A stretch of DNA of 42,661 nt from Candidatus Kapaibacterium sp. (lineage in GTDB: Bacteria > Bacteroidota > Ignavibacteria > Kapaibacteriales > Kapaibacteriaceae). Positions 1-11,276 of the stretch are shown in pieces. The stretch is from contig VEQR01000021.1 of the NCBI GenBank assembly GCA_018883125.1, forward strand, positions 1 to 42,661. Reading direction: 5' to 3'. Both the position numbers and the translations under genes were made by a program. A model generated the notes under the pieces. That model was not told the origin of the DNA. It searched no databases and saw only the letters and a program-made list of their open reading frames with translations. Each line of letters opens with the position of its first letter. Position 1 is the first letter of the stretch.

Positions 1-73
1 GGGCTGCTTGGCCCCCAATGCGACAGAAGCTGGTAGCATAGCGAGAACTTGCCGACGGTTCATAGGTTGCGCT

Positions 74-93
74 TATGTGTGTTGCGACACATA
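74..93. other. Perfect 7-bp inverted repeat (TATGTGT-GTTGCG-ACACATA), possible hairpin
   Basis: Read directly in sequence; function unknown. Confidence 0.4.
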
Positions 94-288
94 ATATACG
101 CAGGTCTGTTGGCTTCTACTCTAAGCGTCTACATCGCCTGACAGAGAGACGTGCTCACGAGTAGGAGTTGCCATTCGGAGTGCGTCGGGTCGATACAGCA
201 TCTATCCGGGGAAATCTATGGTAATGGAACGAATCCAACACTTGCTCCGTTGAAGCCGCTTTCTCACCACAAAGAAAAGGTACAGTCG

Positions 289-1995
289 ATGAAGACTTTC
301 ATCATCCATATGGCGCTGCTCTTAGCGGCTACGTCATATCTGCAGGCTGCTGGTACGGCAAAACTTCAGGTCATCCACAATGCTGCGGACCCCGCTGCTG
401 AGACGGTAGACATCTACGTAGGCGCAACAAAGGCACTTGACGACTTCAAATTCCGCACGGCATCGCCATTCGTGGATCTTCCGGCCGGTGTTCCCTTGAC
501 GATCGCTGTAGCCCCCGCATCAAGTATGTCGGTAGCTGATGCACTGGCAACGTTCACCGTGACTCTCGAAGAAAACGGAACCTATCTTGGAATCGCAAAC
601 GGTGTTCTTGCTCCCGACAAATTCGCCGCCAACCCCGCTGGTACTCCTATTGCCTTTAAGATCTTCGCCATTGATAAGGCTCGTACAAAGGCCGACAGCA
701 CTTCGAGTGTTGACATCAAGGTGTTCCACGGCGCTACAGATGTCGGCGCGGTTGATATCTACGCTGGCGACAACAAGATTCTGACTGGAGTTGGGTATGG
801 TGTATCGTCACAGTACCTGACCGTGCCCCCTGCCTCGTATGTGATTGGAGTTGCTCCAGCCGGTGGCGCCCCGATCGCGCGTTTTACTGCCAATGTTTCT
901 TCGCTTGCAGGGTCAGCGATCACAGTTCTGGCCTCAGGCTTCCTGGATCCTAGTAAGAATGGCACAGGCGCAGCGTTTGGTCTCTTCGCAGTAACCAGTG
1001 CCGGTGGACCTTTCATCGCACTGCCGGCCGTTCCGGCGCAGGAGAAGGCCATCATCCAGATCGTGCACAACTCGGCCGATCCTATCGCGGCTAGCGTTGA
1101 CATTTACGTTGACGGTACGCTTGCCGTCAACGACTTCGCCTTCCGCACGGCAACTCCTGCCATCGAACTTGATGCCAACAAGGCCTACAAGGTTGGCGTG
1201 GCTCCACCAACGAGCACATCGGCTTCGGACACACTCGTGAACTTCAATGTTGCACTCCCCGCTGGGCGCTACGTTGTCTTTGCCAATGGCCTCGTTCAAC
1301 CGGGATTCGCCGCAAATCCATCCGGCGAGAGTACAGGCTTCACGATCTATCCGATCACGAGTGTACGCACGTCCGCACAGTCGCCTGACAATCTCGATTT
1401 TGCTGTGTTCCACGGTGCAACTGACGCCCCCGCTGTAGATGTGCGCGTCGGAGGCTCAAACATCGTTTCGTCGCTGGCATACGGCAAGAGCACGCCCTAC
1501 ATCTCTGTTCCAGCTCAGAACTATGTAGTTGATGTAGCTCCCGCAGGCGGTGCAGTTCTTGCTTCGTACAGCGTTCCGGGTCTTGCGCTGAAGGGACAAA
1601 GTGCCATCGTCTTTGCAAGTGGATTTCTTACACCCGCTGAAAACAAGAACGGTCCGAGCTTTGGCCTCTACGCCCTGGTTGGCAACAACGTTGTCAAACT
1701 TGAGCAAGCAACTACAAGCGTGCGGGATGTACCAGAGCTTCCGGAAGCATCGGTTGCACCAAACCCAACGGCAGGTGATGTATCAGCCCGCTTTATGATG
1801 CCATCAGACGGCTCGGTGAAGATTCGTGTTCATGACCTTGCCGGTAGCATCGTTAAGGAAGCGACACTCGGATATCTGACTGCTGGTCAGCACGATGTAC
1901 CAGTGACGATGATGTCGGCACCTTCCGGCAGCTATATCATGACGATCGATGCCGGAACACACCGCTCTGTGATCCCGTTCGCAGTCAGCCGCTAA
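289..1995 (+). CDS. Secreted DUF4397-repeat protein with T9SS-type C-terminal sorting domain
   Basis: ORF 151..1995; signal peptide starts at internal Met (MKTFIIHMALLLAATSYLQA). Repeated 'VIHNAADP..VDIYV' and 'VFHGATD..VDI' units and 'VAPNPTAGDV...GSYIMTI...' C-terminus. Confidence 0.8.
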   Translation: MKTFIIHMALLLAATSYLQAAGTAKLQVIHNAADPAAETVDIYVGATKALDDFKFRTASPFVDLPAGVPLTIAVAPASSMSVADALATFTVTLEENGTYLGIANGVLAPDKFAANPAGTPIAFKIFAIDKARTKADSTSSVDIKVFHGATDVGAVDIYAGDNKILTGVGYGVSSQYLTVPPASYVIGVAPAGGAPIARFTANVSSLAGSAITVLASGFLDPSKNGTGAAFGLFAVTSAGGPFIALPAVPAQEKAIIQIVHNSADPIAASVDIYVDGTLAVNDFAFRTATPAIELDANKAYKVGVAPPTSTSASDTLVNFNVALPAGRYVVFANGLVQPGFAANPSGESTGFTIYPITSVRTSAQSPDNLDFAVFHGATDAPAVDVRVGGSNIVSSLAYGKSTPYISVPAQNYVVDVAPAGGAVLASYSVPGLALKGQSAIVFASGFLTPAENKNGPSFGLYALVGNNVVKLEQATTSVRDVPELPEASVAPNPTAGDVSARFMMPSDGSVKIRVHDLAGSIVKEATLGYLTAGQHDVPVTMMSAPSGSYIMTIDAGTHRSVIPFAVSR

Positions 1996-2027
1996 GAACG
2001 CCCCCTCTCCTCCATTTCCCCTCCGCT

Positions 2028-2060
2028 GAGGGCAACACATCATAGATATGTGTTGCCCTC
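2028..2060. terminator. Intrinsic terminator, 13-bp perfect stem
   Basis: GAGGGCAACACAT-CATAGAT-ATGTGTTGCCCTC followed by TTTCATTT, directly after the DUF4397 gene. Confidence 0.8.
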
Positions 2061-2170
2061 TTTCATTTATAAACCCAAGTCACTGGTTTGGTTTCGTAGG
2101 TGGACAGTTGTATTGTCGTGGCCGGCACTGTGCCGCACCTCTTTGCTTCGCAACCGACCCGACATACAGA

Positions 2171-4177
2171 ATGTCTGTCCCTGGCAATAATCCTGACCTT
2201 GTTGAGCGCCTCACTGAACTTGAAAGGCGACTCACGAGTGGCACAGCCAGCTATGCGCAGCTGGAAACAGATGTGCAAGCATTCCTTGATGAACTGTCCA
2301 CTACGGACAGTGGCTCTGGCGGCGAGCATACAGGTGCGCTGCGCAACCGAGGTCGTCTGCTTTTGGGAAACTGCCTGTGCCAGCGTGGCATGAATAGAGA
2401 GGCTCTCCCCATTGCTGAAAGCGTTCTCACTTTGTATCGTGCGCAAGGCACAGCAGAGAATATCGCGCAGGCGAGCTCCCTTGTTGGTCGCATACTGATG
2501 AATGTTTCAGAGTATGCGCGGGCAGAGGATCATCTTGAAATCGCGCTTCAGACTTTTACCGATCTGAAGGATGTGAAGGGAATCGCGCAGGTAACGTCCA
2601 ACCTTGGAATCCTGTGCCAGCGCCGGTCAGAGTTTCCGCAAGCGCTGGAGCGATACGAGACGGCACTCGATCTTTATGCCGAAACATCGAATGATTTGGG
2701 CGTTGCGCGCACGTGCGGCAACATCGGCGGTATCCATGTTCATTTGTCCGATTACGGCAGAGCTCTTGAATACTATGAAAAGGCTTTGTTGATTTATGAG
2801 CGACTGGATGTAAAACAATCAATCGCCACCATATTGAGAAACATCGGCCTTGTACACGACCGTCTCGGCGATACCAATCTCGCAATGGAGTGTTTTGAGC
2901 GCGCCCTTGGGTTGAATATCGAAATAGGTGATAAACTCGGCGAAGCAGATGCAACCTCCAGTATTGGTTCATCCCTTCGATCAATGAACGAATACGATGG
3001 TGCACTGGCCAAGTACGAAAGAGCACTGTCCCTTTACAATGAGACCGGATACCGGCTGGATGTTGCCGAAGTCAATCAGAATATTGGAATGCTTTTCTCT
3101 TATAAACGCAACTATCTGCGTGCACTTGAGCATTTTGAAAAGGCAAGAGAGATCTACCAAGACATCGGTGATCAAGTTCGAATGGCAAGTATCGTCGGAG
3201 GCATTGCAGACATCTATTCACGTGACGACTTCGAAGGTCGCGATGTGAGTTTTGCTGAGTCCAGTCTGCTCGACGTGCTTCGAGTATTCGAAAGCGCTGG
3301 CATCAAGAGCAACCAGGCAATAGCACATCAGTTGCTATCGAATCTCTACGAAACGATGGGGGACTGGAAGTCCTGTGTTCATCACCTACGTCGGCACGTT
3401 GAACTTGAAGAAGAAACGCGTGGCGTGAAGGTAACGCGTCAAGCACAGCAGTATGAGCACCAACGACGTCAGGCTGCGATCGAAAGGGAACGCATTGTCG
3501 AACGTGCCGCAGCAGATGCGCGGATATCCGAACAGCAGAAGCTGCTTCATCTAATGCTACCAGCACAGGTGGCCAAGCGCCTACTCAACGGAGAACACAT
3601 TGCCGACTACTACGAAAAGGTATCGATACTCTTCGTCGATATTGTTGGCTTTACCCCAATTGCTGCAAGGATGCCTGCCAAGGCTGTGTTGGCCCTTCTG
3701 AATCACGTCTTCAGTGAGTTCGATCAGATCGCCGAGCGTCACGGATGCGAGCGAATCAAGACCATTGGTGATGGATATCTGGTTGTTGCGGGAGCGCCTG
3801 AAGAATGCAGTGACCACGCAGAGCGCATTGCCCGCGCCGCCATAGACATCATGGCTGGCATTACCGTACCGGAGGACATACGGCGACTCGTCCCCAAGGA
3901 TGCCGAGTTTCATTTGCGTGCTGGCATTCATACAGGAAGTGTGTTTGCTGGCATTGTAGGCGACAAGCGGTTTGGCTATGACGTCTGTTCGGATGCCGTC
4001 AACTTGGCATCTCGCATGGAGACTAGTTGCGAGCCGGGTAAAATCCAGTGCAGCTCAGAGTTCGCCTATCACCTGCAAAACAGAGACGACCGGTTTCAGT
4101 TTGAAGAACGAGGAGAGATTGAAGTGCGCGGAAAGGGGCTGATGAGAACGTTCTATCTAACGCAAGTGCGAGGCTGA
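2171..4177 (+). CDS. TPR-repeat protein with class III adenylate/guanylate cyclase catalytic domain
   Basis: ORF 2048..4177. TPR array followed by 'VSILFVDIVGFTPIAARM...KTIGDGYLVVAG...RAGIHTGSVFAGIVGDKRFGYDVCSDAVNLASRME'. Start at 2171 preferred because 2048 lies in the terminator stem. Confidence 0.88.
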   Translation: MSVPGNNPDLVERLTELERRLTSGTASYAQLETDVQAFLDELSTTDSGSGGEHTGALRNRGRLLLGNCLCQRGMNREALPIAESVLTLYRAQGTAENIAQASSLVGRILMNVSEYARAEDHLEIALQTFTDLKDVKGIAQVTSNLGILCQRRSEFPQALERYETALDLYAETSNDLGVARTCGNIGGIHVHLSDYGRALEYYEKALLIYERLDVKQSIATILRNIGLVHDRLGDTNLAMECFERALGLNIEIGDKLGEADATSSIGSSLRSMNEYDGALAKYERALSLYNETGYRLDVAEVNQNIGMLFSYKRNYLRALEHFEKAREIYQDIGDQVRMASIVGGIADIYSRDDFEGRDVSFAESSLLDVLRVFESAGIKSNQAIAHQLLSNLYETMGDWKSCVHHLRRHVELEEETRGVKVTRQAQQYEHQRRQAAIERERIVERAAADARISEQQKLLHLMLPAQVAKRLLNGEHIADYYEKVSILFVDIVGFTPIAARMPAKAVLALLNHVFSEFDQIAERHGCERIKTIGDGYLVVAGAPEECSDHAERIARAAIDIMAGITVPEDIRRLVPKDAEFHLRAGIHTGSVFAGIVGDKRFGYDVCSDAVNLASRMETSCEPGKIQCSSEFAYHLQNRDDRFQFEERGEIEVRGKGLMRTFYLTQVRG

Positions 4178-4270
4178 TCTAGACATTAGTTGTAACTTTT
4201 CATGAAATGACGTCATCCTGTCCTCTGTACAAAACACATGAAGTCACCGATTCTCGAAGGTCAATACATT

Positions 4271-6541
4271 ATGAAGCAATTCATCTCGATGCTTTTCGCG
4301 GCTGTTATCGTGACGATCACAGCCTGTAACCCATTTGTTGATCCGGGCGCGCCTGACGATACCACCACCGTTCGTACGACCCTTACCGGACGCGTCGTTG
4401 ACGAAGCCGGCAAGTCTGTTGCCGGGGCTTTGGTCAAGGGGCATGGCAAGACAGCCACCACGAACGCCAATGGTGTGTTTGTGTTGAGCGACGTCACAGT
4501 TCCCTCTACCCGCGCGGTGGTGATCGTCTCAAAGGGCGGTTACTTCACGGGCGCACGGGCAGCGCATCCGTCGGCATCTAAGACCACGACAATGCTTCTG
4601 ACGCTTCAGCTGGCAAAGCAGACGCGCACCATAAGCGCGGCCAGCGGGGGACAGGTGGTTGTCGGCCCAGCTACAGTGGACCTACCGGCAAATGGCTACG
4701 TCGATGCCCAAGGCAACACCTACTCCGGAACCATAAGCGTGGCGGCGCGATATCTGGATCCGACGGCGCCAAACTTCTACGACAGTTTCTCGGGCGACAT
4801 GGCGGCACTGCGTGCGGATGGATCATCGACCGAGCTGATCTCCTATGGTGTGCTGCGCGTCCTTCTCACTGGCAGCCAGGGTCAGCCCCTTAACCTGCGT
4901 CAAGGCGCAACGGCAACCCTTACCTATCCGACCGTCGGCGCAGCGGACGCATCGATTCCATTGTGGCATTTCGATGAGACGCGCGGCATCTGGGTTGAAG
5001 AAGGAACGGCTACGCGTGTCGGTGGCAACTACGTGGGCACGGTATCGCACTTCACGGATTGGAACCTTGATGTTCCCAATGCGCGCCGTGCGTTCATTGA
5101 AGGTCGTGTTACATGCGGTGAGAACATCCCGCTGGCGGGCATCGTTGTTGACATTGGACAGGTTCATGTGGTGACCGACCAGGATGGCGTGTATCGACGT
5201 CGGGTACCGGCCGACATCACGTTTGATGTAGAGGTCAAGGGCAGTCGCAACGAAGGGGTCAGTTCAAGCCCCTTGACCGTTGGACCCATTTCGGAGAACC
5301 AGACACTTCAGAAGGACATTGTTGTTTCCTCGTGTCCGACTCTTCTGCAAGCTCAGATCGTAGGCTGTGACGATAAGCCGGTAGGGGGCTTTGTGCAGGT
5401 GATCACACCGAACGGTGTCAAAATCGCTTCGTCGACCACGGGCAAGTTCGTCATGACGGTGCCCGGTGGCACGGCTCTTACCCTGGAGGGTTACAGCACG
5501 GAAGCACTGACATTTCCTTCTACGCCGGTAGCGGCAATTCCTGCTGGAACGGTCTTTGATGCAGGCAACCTCAAGGCATGCAGCGGCGTAACGACGGAGT
5601 ACCTGGACATACCACTGCCGGATGGGGAACCGGCACGGATGGTGGCACTGAATGGCAATGGAAGTAGAGTTGCCGTGGTGACACAGCAGAACGTTCATCT
5701 GTATGACGCAACCACCGGCACCAAGCAGTGGAGCGCATCAGTACAGGGTACTACGCAGTATCCAACGTCATTGCGCTTCGTGGCAAACGGTCAGCGCGTA
5801 GCGCTGATGACCAGCAAGGGCACAACGGTCTTTGATGCAGCTACGGGTCAGGTTGTTGGCCAAGTCAATGCCTCGGGCCGACAGCACATCACGGCCGACG
5901 GAGCGTCGGTGTATGTTGTCGCAGACACATCCAGCTCATCCAGCATCATTGAGTACGACGCTTCCACCGGAGCGCAACGCCGCACGATCTCCATTTCTGG
6001 ACAAGCAAAGCAGTTCAACTTCGTTGGCCTGCAGGGAGACAACTTTGCCGTTATCCAGCGATACTCTCCCGCAGCGATTTTGACGATAGATCTTGCTACG
6101 GGCGATGTGGTTCGCACGTACGATGGTGCAAGTGATTCGACTACCGTCAGCGAGTCGGCCGCACTCTCTCCATCCGGAAAGATCATTATCCTGTATGGTC
6201 GAGGTAGCAGCGGCACCACGGGCGGACTCACCGCCGTAGACCTTGTGACCGGATCGATAGTCTCCCGTATCCAAACCCAGGCGTCGATCATGGCCATCTC
6301 CCCGGATGACGCCGAGTACGTGTCCCGTATGTATACGCAGGGAGCTCTACCGACGCTTATGACGCTTCGCACGCAACAGCTTAAGCGCTTGCTTCCATGG
6401 AATGCACAATCGCAGTCAGACACGCCCTCAGCGTTCACCTTCTCCGGCGATGGTTCCCGATTGGCGGGCATGTCATCAGGTGGGGCGAATACGCCAAATG
6501 GCACAGGAACGGGGCGCGTGAGGATCTACACTGTAAGGTAA
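4271..6541 (+). CDS. Lipoprotein with carboxypeptidase-regulatory-like domain and C-terminal beta-propeller-like repeats
   Basis: Lipobox (MKQFISMLFAAVIVTITAC), 'LTGRVVDEAGKSVAGALVKGHGKTATTNANGVFVLSDV', later 'VHLYDATTGTKQW' type repeats. Confidence 0.65.
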   Translation: MKQFISMLFAAVIVTITACNPFVDPGAPDDTTTVRTTLTGRVVDEAGKSVAGALVKGHGKTATTNANGVFVLSDVTVPSTRAVVIVSKGGYFTGARAAHPSASKTTTMLLTLQLAKQTRTISAASGGQVVVGPATVDLPANGYVDAQGNTYSGTISVAARYLDPTAPNFYDSFSGDMAALRADGSSTELISYGVLRVLLTGSQGQPLNLRQGATATLTYPTVGAADASIPLWHFDETRGIWVEEGTATRVGGNYVGTVSHFTDWNLDVPNARRAFIEGRVTCGENIPLAGIVVDIGQVHVVTDQDGVYRRRVPADITFDVEVKGSRNEGVSSSPLTVGPISENQTLQKDIVVSSCPTLLQAQIVGCDDKPVGGFVQVITPNGVKIASSTTGKFVMTVPGGTALTLEGYSTEALTFPSTPVAAIPAGTVFDAGNLKACSGVTTEYLDIPLPDGEPARMVALNGNGSRVAVVTQQNVHLYDATTGTKQWSASVQGTTQYPTSLRFVANGQRVALMTSKGTTVFDAATGQVVGQVNASGRQHITADGASVYVVADTSSSSSIIEYDASTGAQRRTISISGQAKQFNFVGLQGDNFAVIQRYSPAAILTIDLATGDVVRTYDGASDSTTVSESAALSPSGKIIILYGRGSSGTTGGLTAVDLVTGSIVSRIQTQASIMAISPDDAEYVSRMYTQGALPTLMTLRTQQLKRLLPWNAQSQSDTPSAFTFSGDGSRLAGMSSGGANTPNGTGTGRVRIYTVR

Positions 6542-6585
6542 GATTGGTAGCACACGATATCGTGGGAGACAGTTGCCCCCGCCTG

Positions 6586-8289
6586 CTACCTCGTTACCCG
6601 CAGCTGATGCGTTGTCGATGATTGCTTGCCACTCTTTAGGACGTAGCGAAGCACATAGCTGCCTGAAGCTAGACCGCTCGTTTCGATGACGGTTTCCGTC
6701 GCGTCATTTGTCGCTTTCGAAACGACAACAGCACCAAGCTGATCATACACAATGATATGATCAATGGGGTCTGCTGAACGAACGGTGACGTGTTCATACG
6801 CCGGATTTGGGTAGACCACGACGCCACTTATGGCAACCTCTGCAACATCTGTCGGTGGAGGAATAACGACGAACTGGCCCATCATGCCCTCGTCTTCGTG
6901 CAATGCGATGTGGCAATGGAACATATACGGATGGTCGGCATCAGCGAAGTTCTCAAATCGGGCAATGAACCTCACTGTTTCGCGGGCCTTCACGAGGACG
7001 ACGTCCTTCCACCCCTGTTCGTAGGCCGGTGGTTGAGCACCGTTGCGAGTGAGAACGTTGAACTCGACATCATGGATGTGGAAGGGGTGCGCAAAGTTTC
7101 CAGAATTGGATATCTCCCAGATCTCCACGTTGTCAAGGGGCACGCGGTAGTCGATGTAGTCCATGTTGAACAAACGGTGGTTCAACAGGAATGTAGCCCC
7201 CGGGATGCCGGGAATCATCGTGTCGGAAATGGTGAGCTTGCGCGTAAGCATCGCAAGCGTTGCCTGATGCGGTTGTACGGTGACGAGGCTCTGGGGAGTG
7301 GTTGTTACCGGATTATCGGTTGGATCGCCAACTATGATCCGAAGAAGGTTGAAGTCTTTGCGTGCGAGTGCGTTACGAAATGGCTCCACGGGAATCACGT
7401 CACCACCCGGGATGTTCTGCGCCAGTGTGGAATTGAACGCTGTGAGATAGAAGCTCTTCCCTTTGTCTGCCGTCATATCTACGAGGATCTCAACTCGTTC
7501 GCCCGACGAGAGAAGCAGACGATCGACCTCCACCGGCCTCTCAAGGAGTCCGCCATCACTGGCAATGATGCGAAGCTTGCGACCATCGCTGAAACCGAGG
7601 TTATATGAGCGCTCGGTTGATGCGTTAAGAATGCGAAACCGCACAACTTGTGCCGGAGCGTTCCATTCGGCGCGCAGCACGCCGTTGACTTGCGCCGAAT
7701 CACCATACGGCACGTCTGAGATCTGCTGTGAAGCATCAAAGGCTCGGTCAGACAATGCAAGGGGAATATCATCAATGCCGTATCGGCGTGGCAGATTCAG
7801 AGCAGCCTCTTGTTCATCGCGAACGATGATCATCCCGCCCAGCCCCATAAGCAATTGCTGTTGTGCCATGTGATGAAGGTGCGGGTGATACCAGTAGGTG
7901 GCCGCATGGTTTTTAACCTCCCAGTAAGGTCTCCATGTCTGACCGTCCTTGATGACCTGATGCGGACCACCATCCATGATCGCCGGCAGGTGCATGCCGT
8001 GCCAGTGCACGGTTGTTTCCTCACCAAGATTGTTGGTCACGTTCATGCGCACCGTATCGCCTTTGCGGAAGATCAACGTCGGTCCCCAGAACGCCCGCCC
8101 CGTGGTCTCAACATTGAAACCCGCGGTCATGGTCTGCGCTTCACCAAAGAAGTGCATGTGGCCGGGGGCCATTGTCAGATTGAACTCCGGACCGGCCAGC
8201 GTATCGGGGATCCATAGGGGGTTACCCGTCTGTGCATGGGTGGTGCTGAAGGTCAGTGCAACGAGAAGGCAGGCAACGAATAGGCGCAT
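6586..8289 (-). CDS. Multicopper oxidase (CotA/FtsP-like) with T9SS sorting domain
   Basis: Copper motifs 'HWHGMHLP', 'WYHPHLHH', 'HPFHIHDVEF', 'FHCHIALHEDEGMMG'; C-terminus 'VVVYPNPAYEHVTV...GSYVLRYVLKSG'. Confidence 0.9.
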   Translation of the reverse strand: MRLFVACLLVALTFSTTHAQTGNPLWIPDTLAGPEFNLTMAPGHMHFFGEAQTMTAGFNVETTGRAFWGPTLIFRKGDTVRMNVTNNLGEETTVHWHGMHLPAIMDGGPHQVIKDGQTWRPYWEVKNHAATYWYHPHLHHMAQQQLLMGLGGMIIVRDEQEAALNLPRRYGIDDIPLALSDRAFDASQQISDVPYGDSAQVNGVLRAEWNAPAQVVRFRILNASTERSYNLGFSDGRKLRIIASDGGLLERPVEVDRLLLSSGERVEILVDMTADKGKSFYLTAFNSTLAQNIPGGDVIPVEPFRNALARKDFNLLRIIVGDPTDNPVTTTPQSLVTVQPHQATLAMLTRKLTISDTMIPGIPGATFLLNHRLFNMDYIDYRVPLDNVEIWEISNSGNFAHPFHIHDVEFNVLTRNGAQPPAYEQGWKDVVLVKARETVRFIARFENFADADHPYMFHCHIALHEDEGMMGQFVVIPPPTDVAEVAISGVVVYPNPAYEHVTVRSADPIDHIIVYDQLGAVVVSKATNDATETVIETSGLASGSYVLRYVLKSGKQSSTTHQLRVTR

Positions 8290-8467
8290 GGAACGGGAGA
8301 GTCACTGAGTGAAGATTGGCGTATGAAGAGGAGCAGACTGCTCCGGAAGCAAGAACCTCTCAAGCGCAATTCGTTACACCAACCGTATGGTGATCTGCAA
8401 GGTATGCGAGAGTACATCGGTGCATCGTGATGCACGCTGGCGATGCGATAAGCCCCTTTGGTGAATG

Positions 8468-10246
8468 TCAGGGGGCCTTTGGTGTGCCCTGTTGTGCTGC
8501 AATGAGACCTTTGATCTCAGCTAGTGCCTGTTGAGTGATCGGTTCATCGGGCTTCTTTTCAACAGAGACGGTGAGATCTTCAAGAGCCCGCTGCAATTGT
8601 CCTACCTGGAAGTAGGAGATGCCTCGGGCACGATATACCTGGTAGTCGGTCTGCCCCTGATTCATCGTTGTCGTAAATGCATCTATTGCCTCAGCATGGC
8701 GCGACAGATACTGAAGTGCCACACCATACGCTCGGTAACTGTCGGCGTGGTTGACCCGTGCCCTGGAAAGGACGGCGAGATCGGCGGCACCGCGCTCGTA
8801 CTGCTGGGTCTTGATGTAGTGGATACCTCTGTTGCTGTAGGCGTAAAGAACACCCTTTTTGACGACGATATCGCCACCATCGGTGGACCGGAATTCATAC
8901 GGGTATTGCTCTATCACATCCGTCCAAAGTATCTCGGAATTCTTCCATACACCAATACGATCATTGCTGAGCCAAGCCATGGCGATGCCGATAACGCCAA
9001 TGGCAGACAAGGCGATAAGGGGCGAGCGCATCCGCGAAGCGAGGTGCTGTACTCCAAGACCGATGACGATGAAGAAGCCGATGTAGGGAACGTAGGTGTA
9101 GCGATCCGCCATTGAGGCGCCCCCTACGGAGATCACCTGCAGAACCAGTGACGCGGTGATGAAATAGAATGCTAAACCAAAGACGATCGTGTTCCAGACT
9201 GTTCCTCGGGATCGTCGCCACGCTACCACGAAACCGACAACAGTGAGTACCATCAAGACGGCCCCTGCAATCATGAAGAACGGGGTGTTGCCTGGGCGGA
9301 GGTCATTCGGATATGGATAGAATGCGGAAAGGTGAACGGGCAAGATCAGCTTATAGAGGTATTGAACGACGCCGTAGCCGGCAAACACCAAGCGGTTTGC
9401 AAGTGAATACGTGGTCGTGTCCACAAGGCCGACACTTGCTGACGACTGAATCGAAAGGACCATAAGACCGAACGCAATCGAAATGGCCATAAGAGGAAGC
9501 TTTTCCACCACGGGACGCACCCACCCCTGCCGGAATCTTCCAACATACATGTCGATTGCCAACAGAAGCACCGGCAGCGTAAGTGCCATCGGCTTGGATA
9601 GACACGAGAGGAGAAACAGCAGCACGGTTGCGCCGTAGGTTAACCATGCCGATGTACGCGTATACCGCACATAGGCAATGCAGGCCAAAAGGTAGAACAG
9701 CGTGTACAGAACATCCTTGCGTGCCGCGGCCCAGGCAACACTCTCAACGTGCATAGGATGTACTGCAAACAGAAGCGCCGCAGTAAAGGCCAGCGGAACA
9801 CTTCCGTTGAACATCATCATCATGAGCACGAACACGAGAACGGCGTTCACCGTGTGCAACGCCAGATTCGTTTGCATGAATGACTTCATCGTCATGCCCC
9901 CTCGCTCAACGTCGATAGCCAGAGAGAGCATGGTCAGCGGATGGTAGTTGGCAGACACGGTGGTCTTCGTGTCGAACATCTCCCGTATGCTCTTCTTGGA
10001 AACTGACTCAACAAGCGGCTGCTCGGTGATGTAGTAGTCATCATCCCAGTTCACGAACTGCTTCGATTCGTCGAAGATGGGCTGATAGCAAACAAGCGTG
10101 AGCAACACCACGAACAGGATGGAGCCCAGAGCCCATGGATTTTGCCACGTTCTGTGCGGTTGTTGCATTCGGGATGGTTGCGAGCTCTTCATGGGGCTAT
10201 CCAATACTCCACATTGCTGGTGCGCTTGGGTGAAAGGAAACCGCAA
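8468..10246 (-). CDS. Polytopic membrane protein with C-terminal TPR (TMTC/PMT-like)
   Basis: Many hydrophobic segments, 'FVNWDDDYYITEQP', 'AVHPMHVESVAWAAARKDVLYTLFYLLA', then TPR-like repeats. Alternative start at 10192. Confidence 0.7.
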   Translation of the reverse strand: MRFPFTQAHQQCGVLDSPMKSSQPSRMQQPHRTWQNPWALGSILFVVLLTLVCYQPIFDESKQFVNWDDDYYITEQPLVESVSKKSIREMFDTKTTVSANYHPLTMLSLAIDVERGGMTMKSFMQTNLALHTVNAVLVFVLMMMMFNGSVPLAFTAALLFAVHPMHVESVAWAAARKDVLYTLFYLLACIAYVRYTRTSAWLTYGATVLLFLLSCLSKPMALTLPVLLLAIDMYVGRFRQGWVRPVVEKLPLMAISIAFGLMVLSIQSSASVGLVDTTTYSLANRLVFAGYGVVQYLYKLILPVHLSAFYPYPNDLRPGNTPFFMIAGAVLMVLTVVGFVVAWRRSRGTVWNTIVFGLAFYFITASLVLQVISVGGASMADRYTYVPYIGFFIVIGLGVQHLASRMRSPLIALSAIGVIGIAMAWLSNDRIGVWKNSEILWTDVIEQYPYEFRSTDGGDIVVKKGVLYAYSNRGIHYIKTQQYERGAADLAVLSRARVNHADSYRAYGVALQYLSRHAEAIDAFTTTMNQGQTDYQVYRARGISYFQVGQLQRALEDLTVSVEKKPDEPITQQALAEIKGLIAAQQGTPKAP

Positions 10247-10297
10247 GATCGCTCAACAGATGAACTGCTGCAACGGATATGATTTGCCGATACAGCA

Positions 10298-11065
10298 ATG
10301 TCTCTCGGGTACTTCATAGTTTTGTGCGTGACTTCACCACGTTACGCTCGATTGATCTCTGGGTTAGTCTTCATACTTCTGCTGACTGTAAATGCCGTCG
10401 GTCAGCAGAACTTTTTCAATGTACCGAGCTCCGATATCACAGAACGCACCAAGGTATTCTTTCAGCAACAGTTCAATCTGTTCAGCAACAGCTGCACAAG
10501 TAACTCCACATTCTGTTATGGCGTTGGGCAAGGGACAGAAATCGGTGTTAACGTACTGGGCGTCTCCTATGACTTCGCTCAGAGAACGATGGTTGCGAGT
10601 CCGAAGGATGAGCAACCCGTGTACCCATCATTTGGGCTGAATGCACAGAAACTCTTCGAACTCTCCGACGTCTATGCTTTGTCGGTCGGTGCACAGCTGT
10701 TGTTCCCGCGGCAAGCTCATCGTTACGAATGGTATGCATATCTCAACAATCGAGTCGAGCTTCATCGATTGAAGCTTATCCTCGGCCTCTACGGAGGAAA
10801 CGATAACTACTTCGACAGCGAGCCACGCTTCAGTGGTTCGAATCGCTCGCTTGGTGTTCAGGCCGGTATCGAGTATGAGTTGATTGCCGATCGCATCTAT
10901 CTGCAGGCAGACTACCTCACTGGTCGAACAGCCCTGAGTAATCTGATTGTCGGAGGTGCCATCAAGGTCACGCAGTCCTTGTTTCTTTCAGCAGGATATC
11001 AGCTTCCAAACAACGTGCAAACATCCGCGAAGGGGCTGGTGCTTGAGATTACCTTCGTTGAGTAA
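10298..11065 (+). CDS. Putative outer-membrane beta-barrel protein
   Basis: Hydrophobic N-terminus ending VNAVGQQ, alternating amphipathic strands, terminal 'LVLEITFVE'. Confidence 0.5.
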   Translation: MSLGYFIVLCVTSPRYARLISGLVFILLLTVNAVGQQNFFNVPSSDITERTKVFFQQQFNLFSNSCTSNSTFCYGVGQGTEIGVNVLGVSYDFAQRTMVASPKDEQPVYPSFGLNAQKLFELSDVYALSVGAQLLFPRQAHRYEWYAYLNNRVELHRLKLILGLYGGNDNYFDSEPRFSGSNRSLGVQAGIEYELIADRIYLQADYLTGRTALSNLIVGGAIKVTQSLFLSAGYQLPNNVQTSAKGLVLEITFVE

Positions 11066-11276
11066 TGCTCCTTACATCGAGTGCACCCGATCGCCAACCA
11101 GAAACAACACCGCAACATCCATCAGCATGATTTCAGCTTGAGACGAAAACCGGAAACCCGGTCGGCAAGATGACGCATTGATGTGCTTTCGTTCTTCGTG
11201 TCTGCGTCTCGGTTTCGCGAAAACCACCATGAGCACAATGCACGGAGCCTACTGCTTTCTGGCAAAGGAGTTGGAA

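Noticed and set aside
2048-2170. N-terminal extension of the cyclase ORF from 2048
   Set aside because: The upstream ATG lies inside the terminator stem; the Met at 2171 is more plausible.
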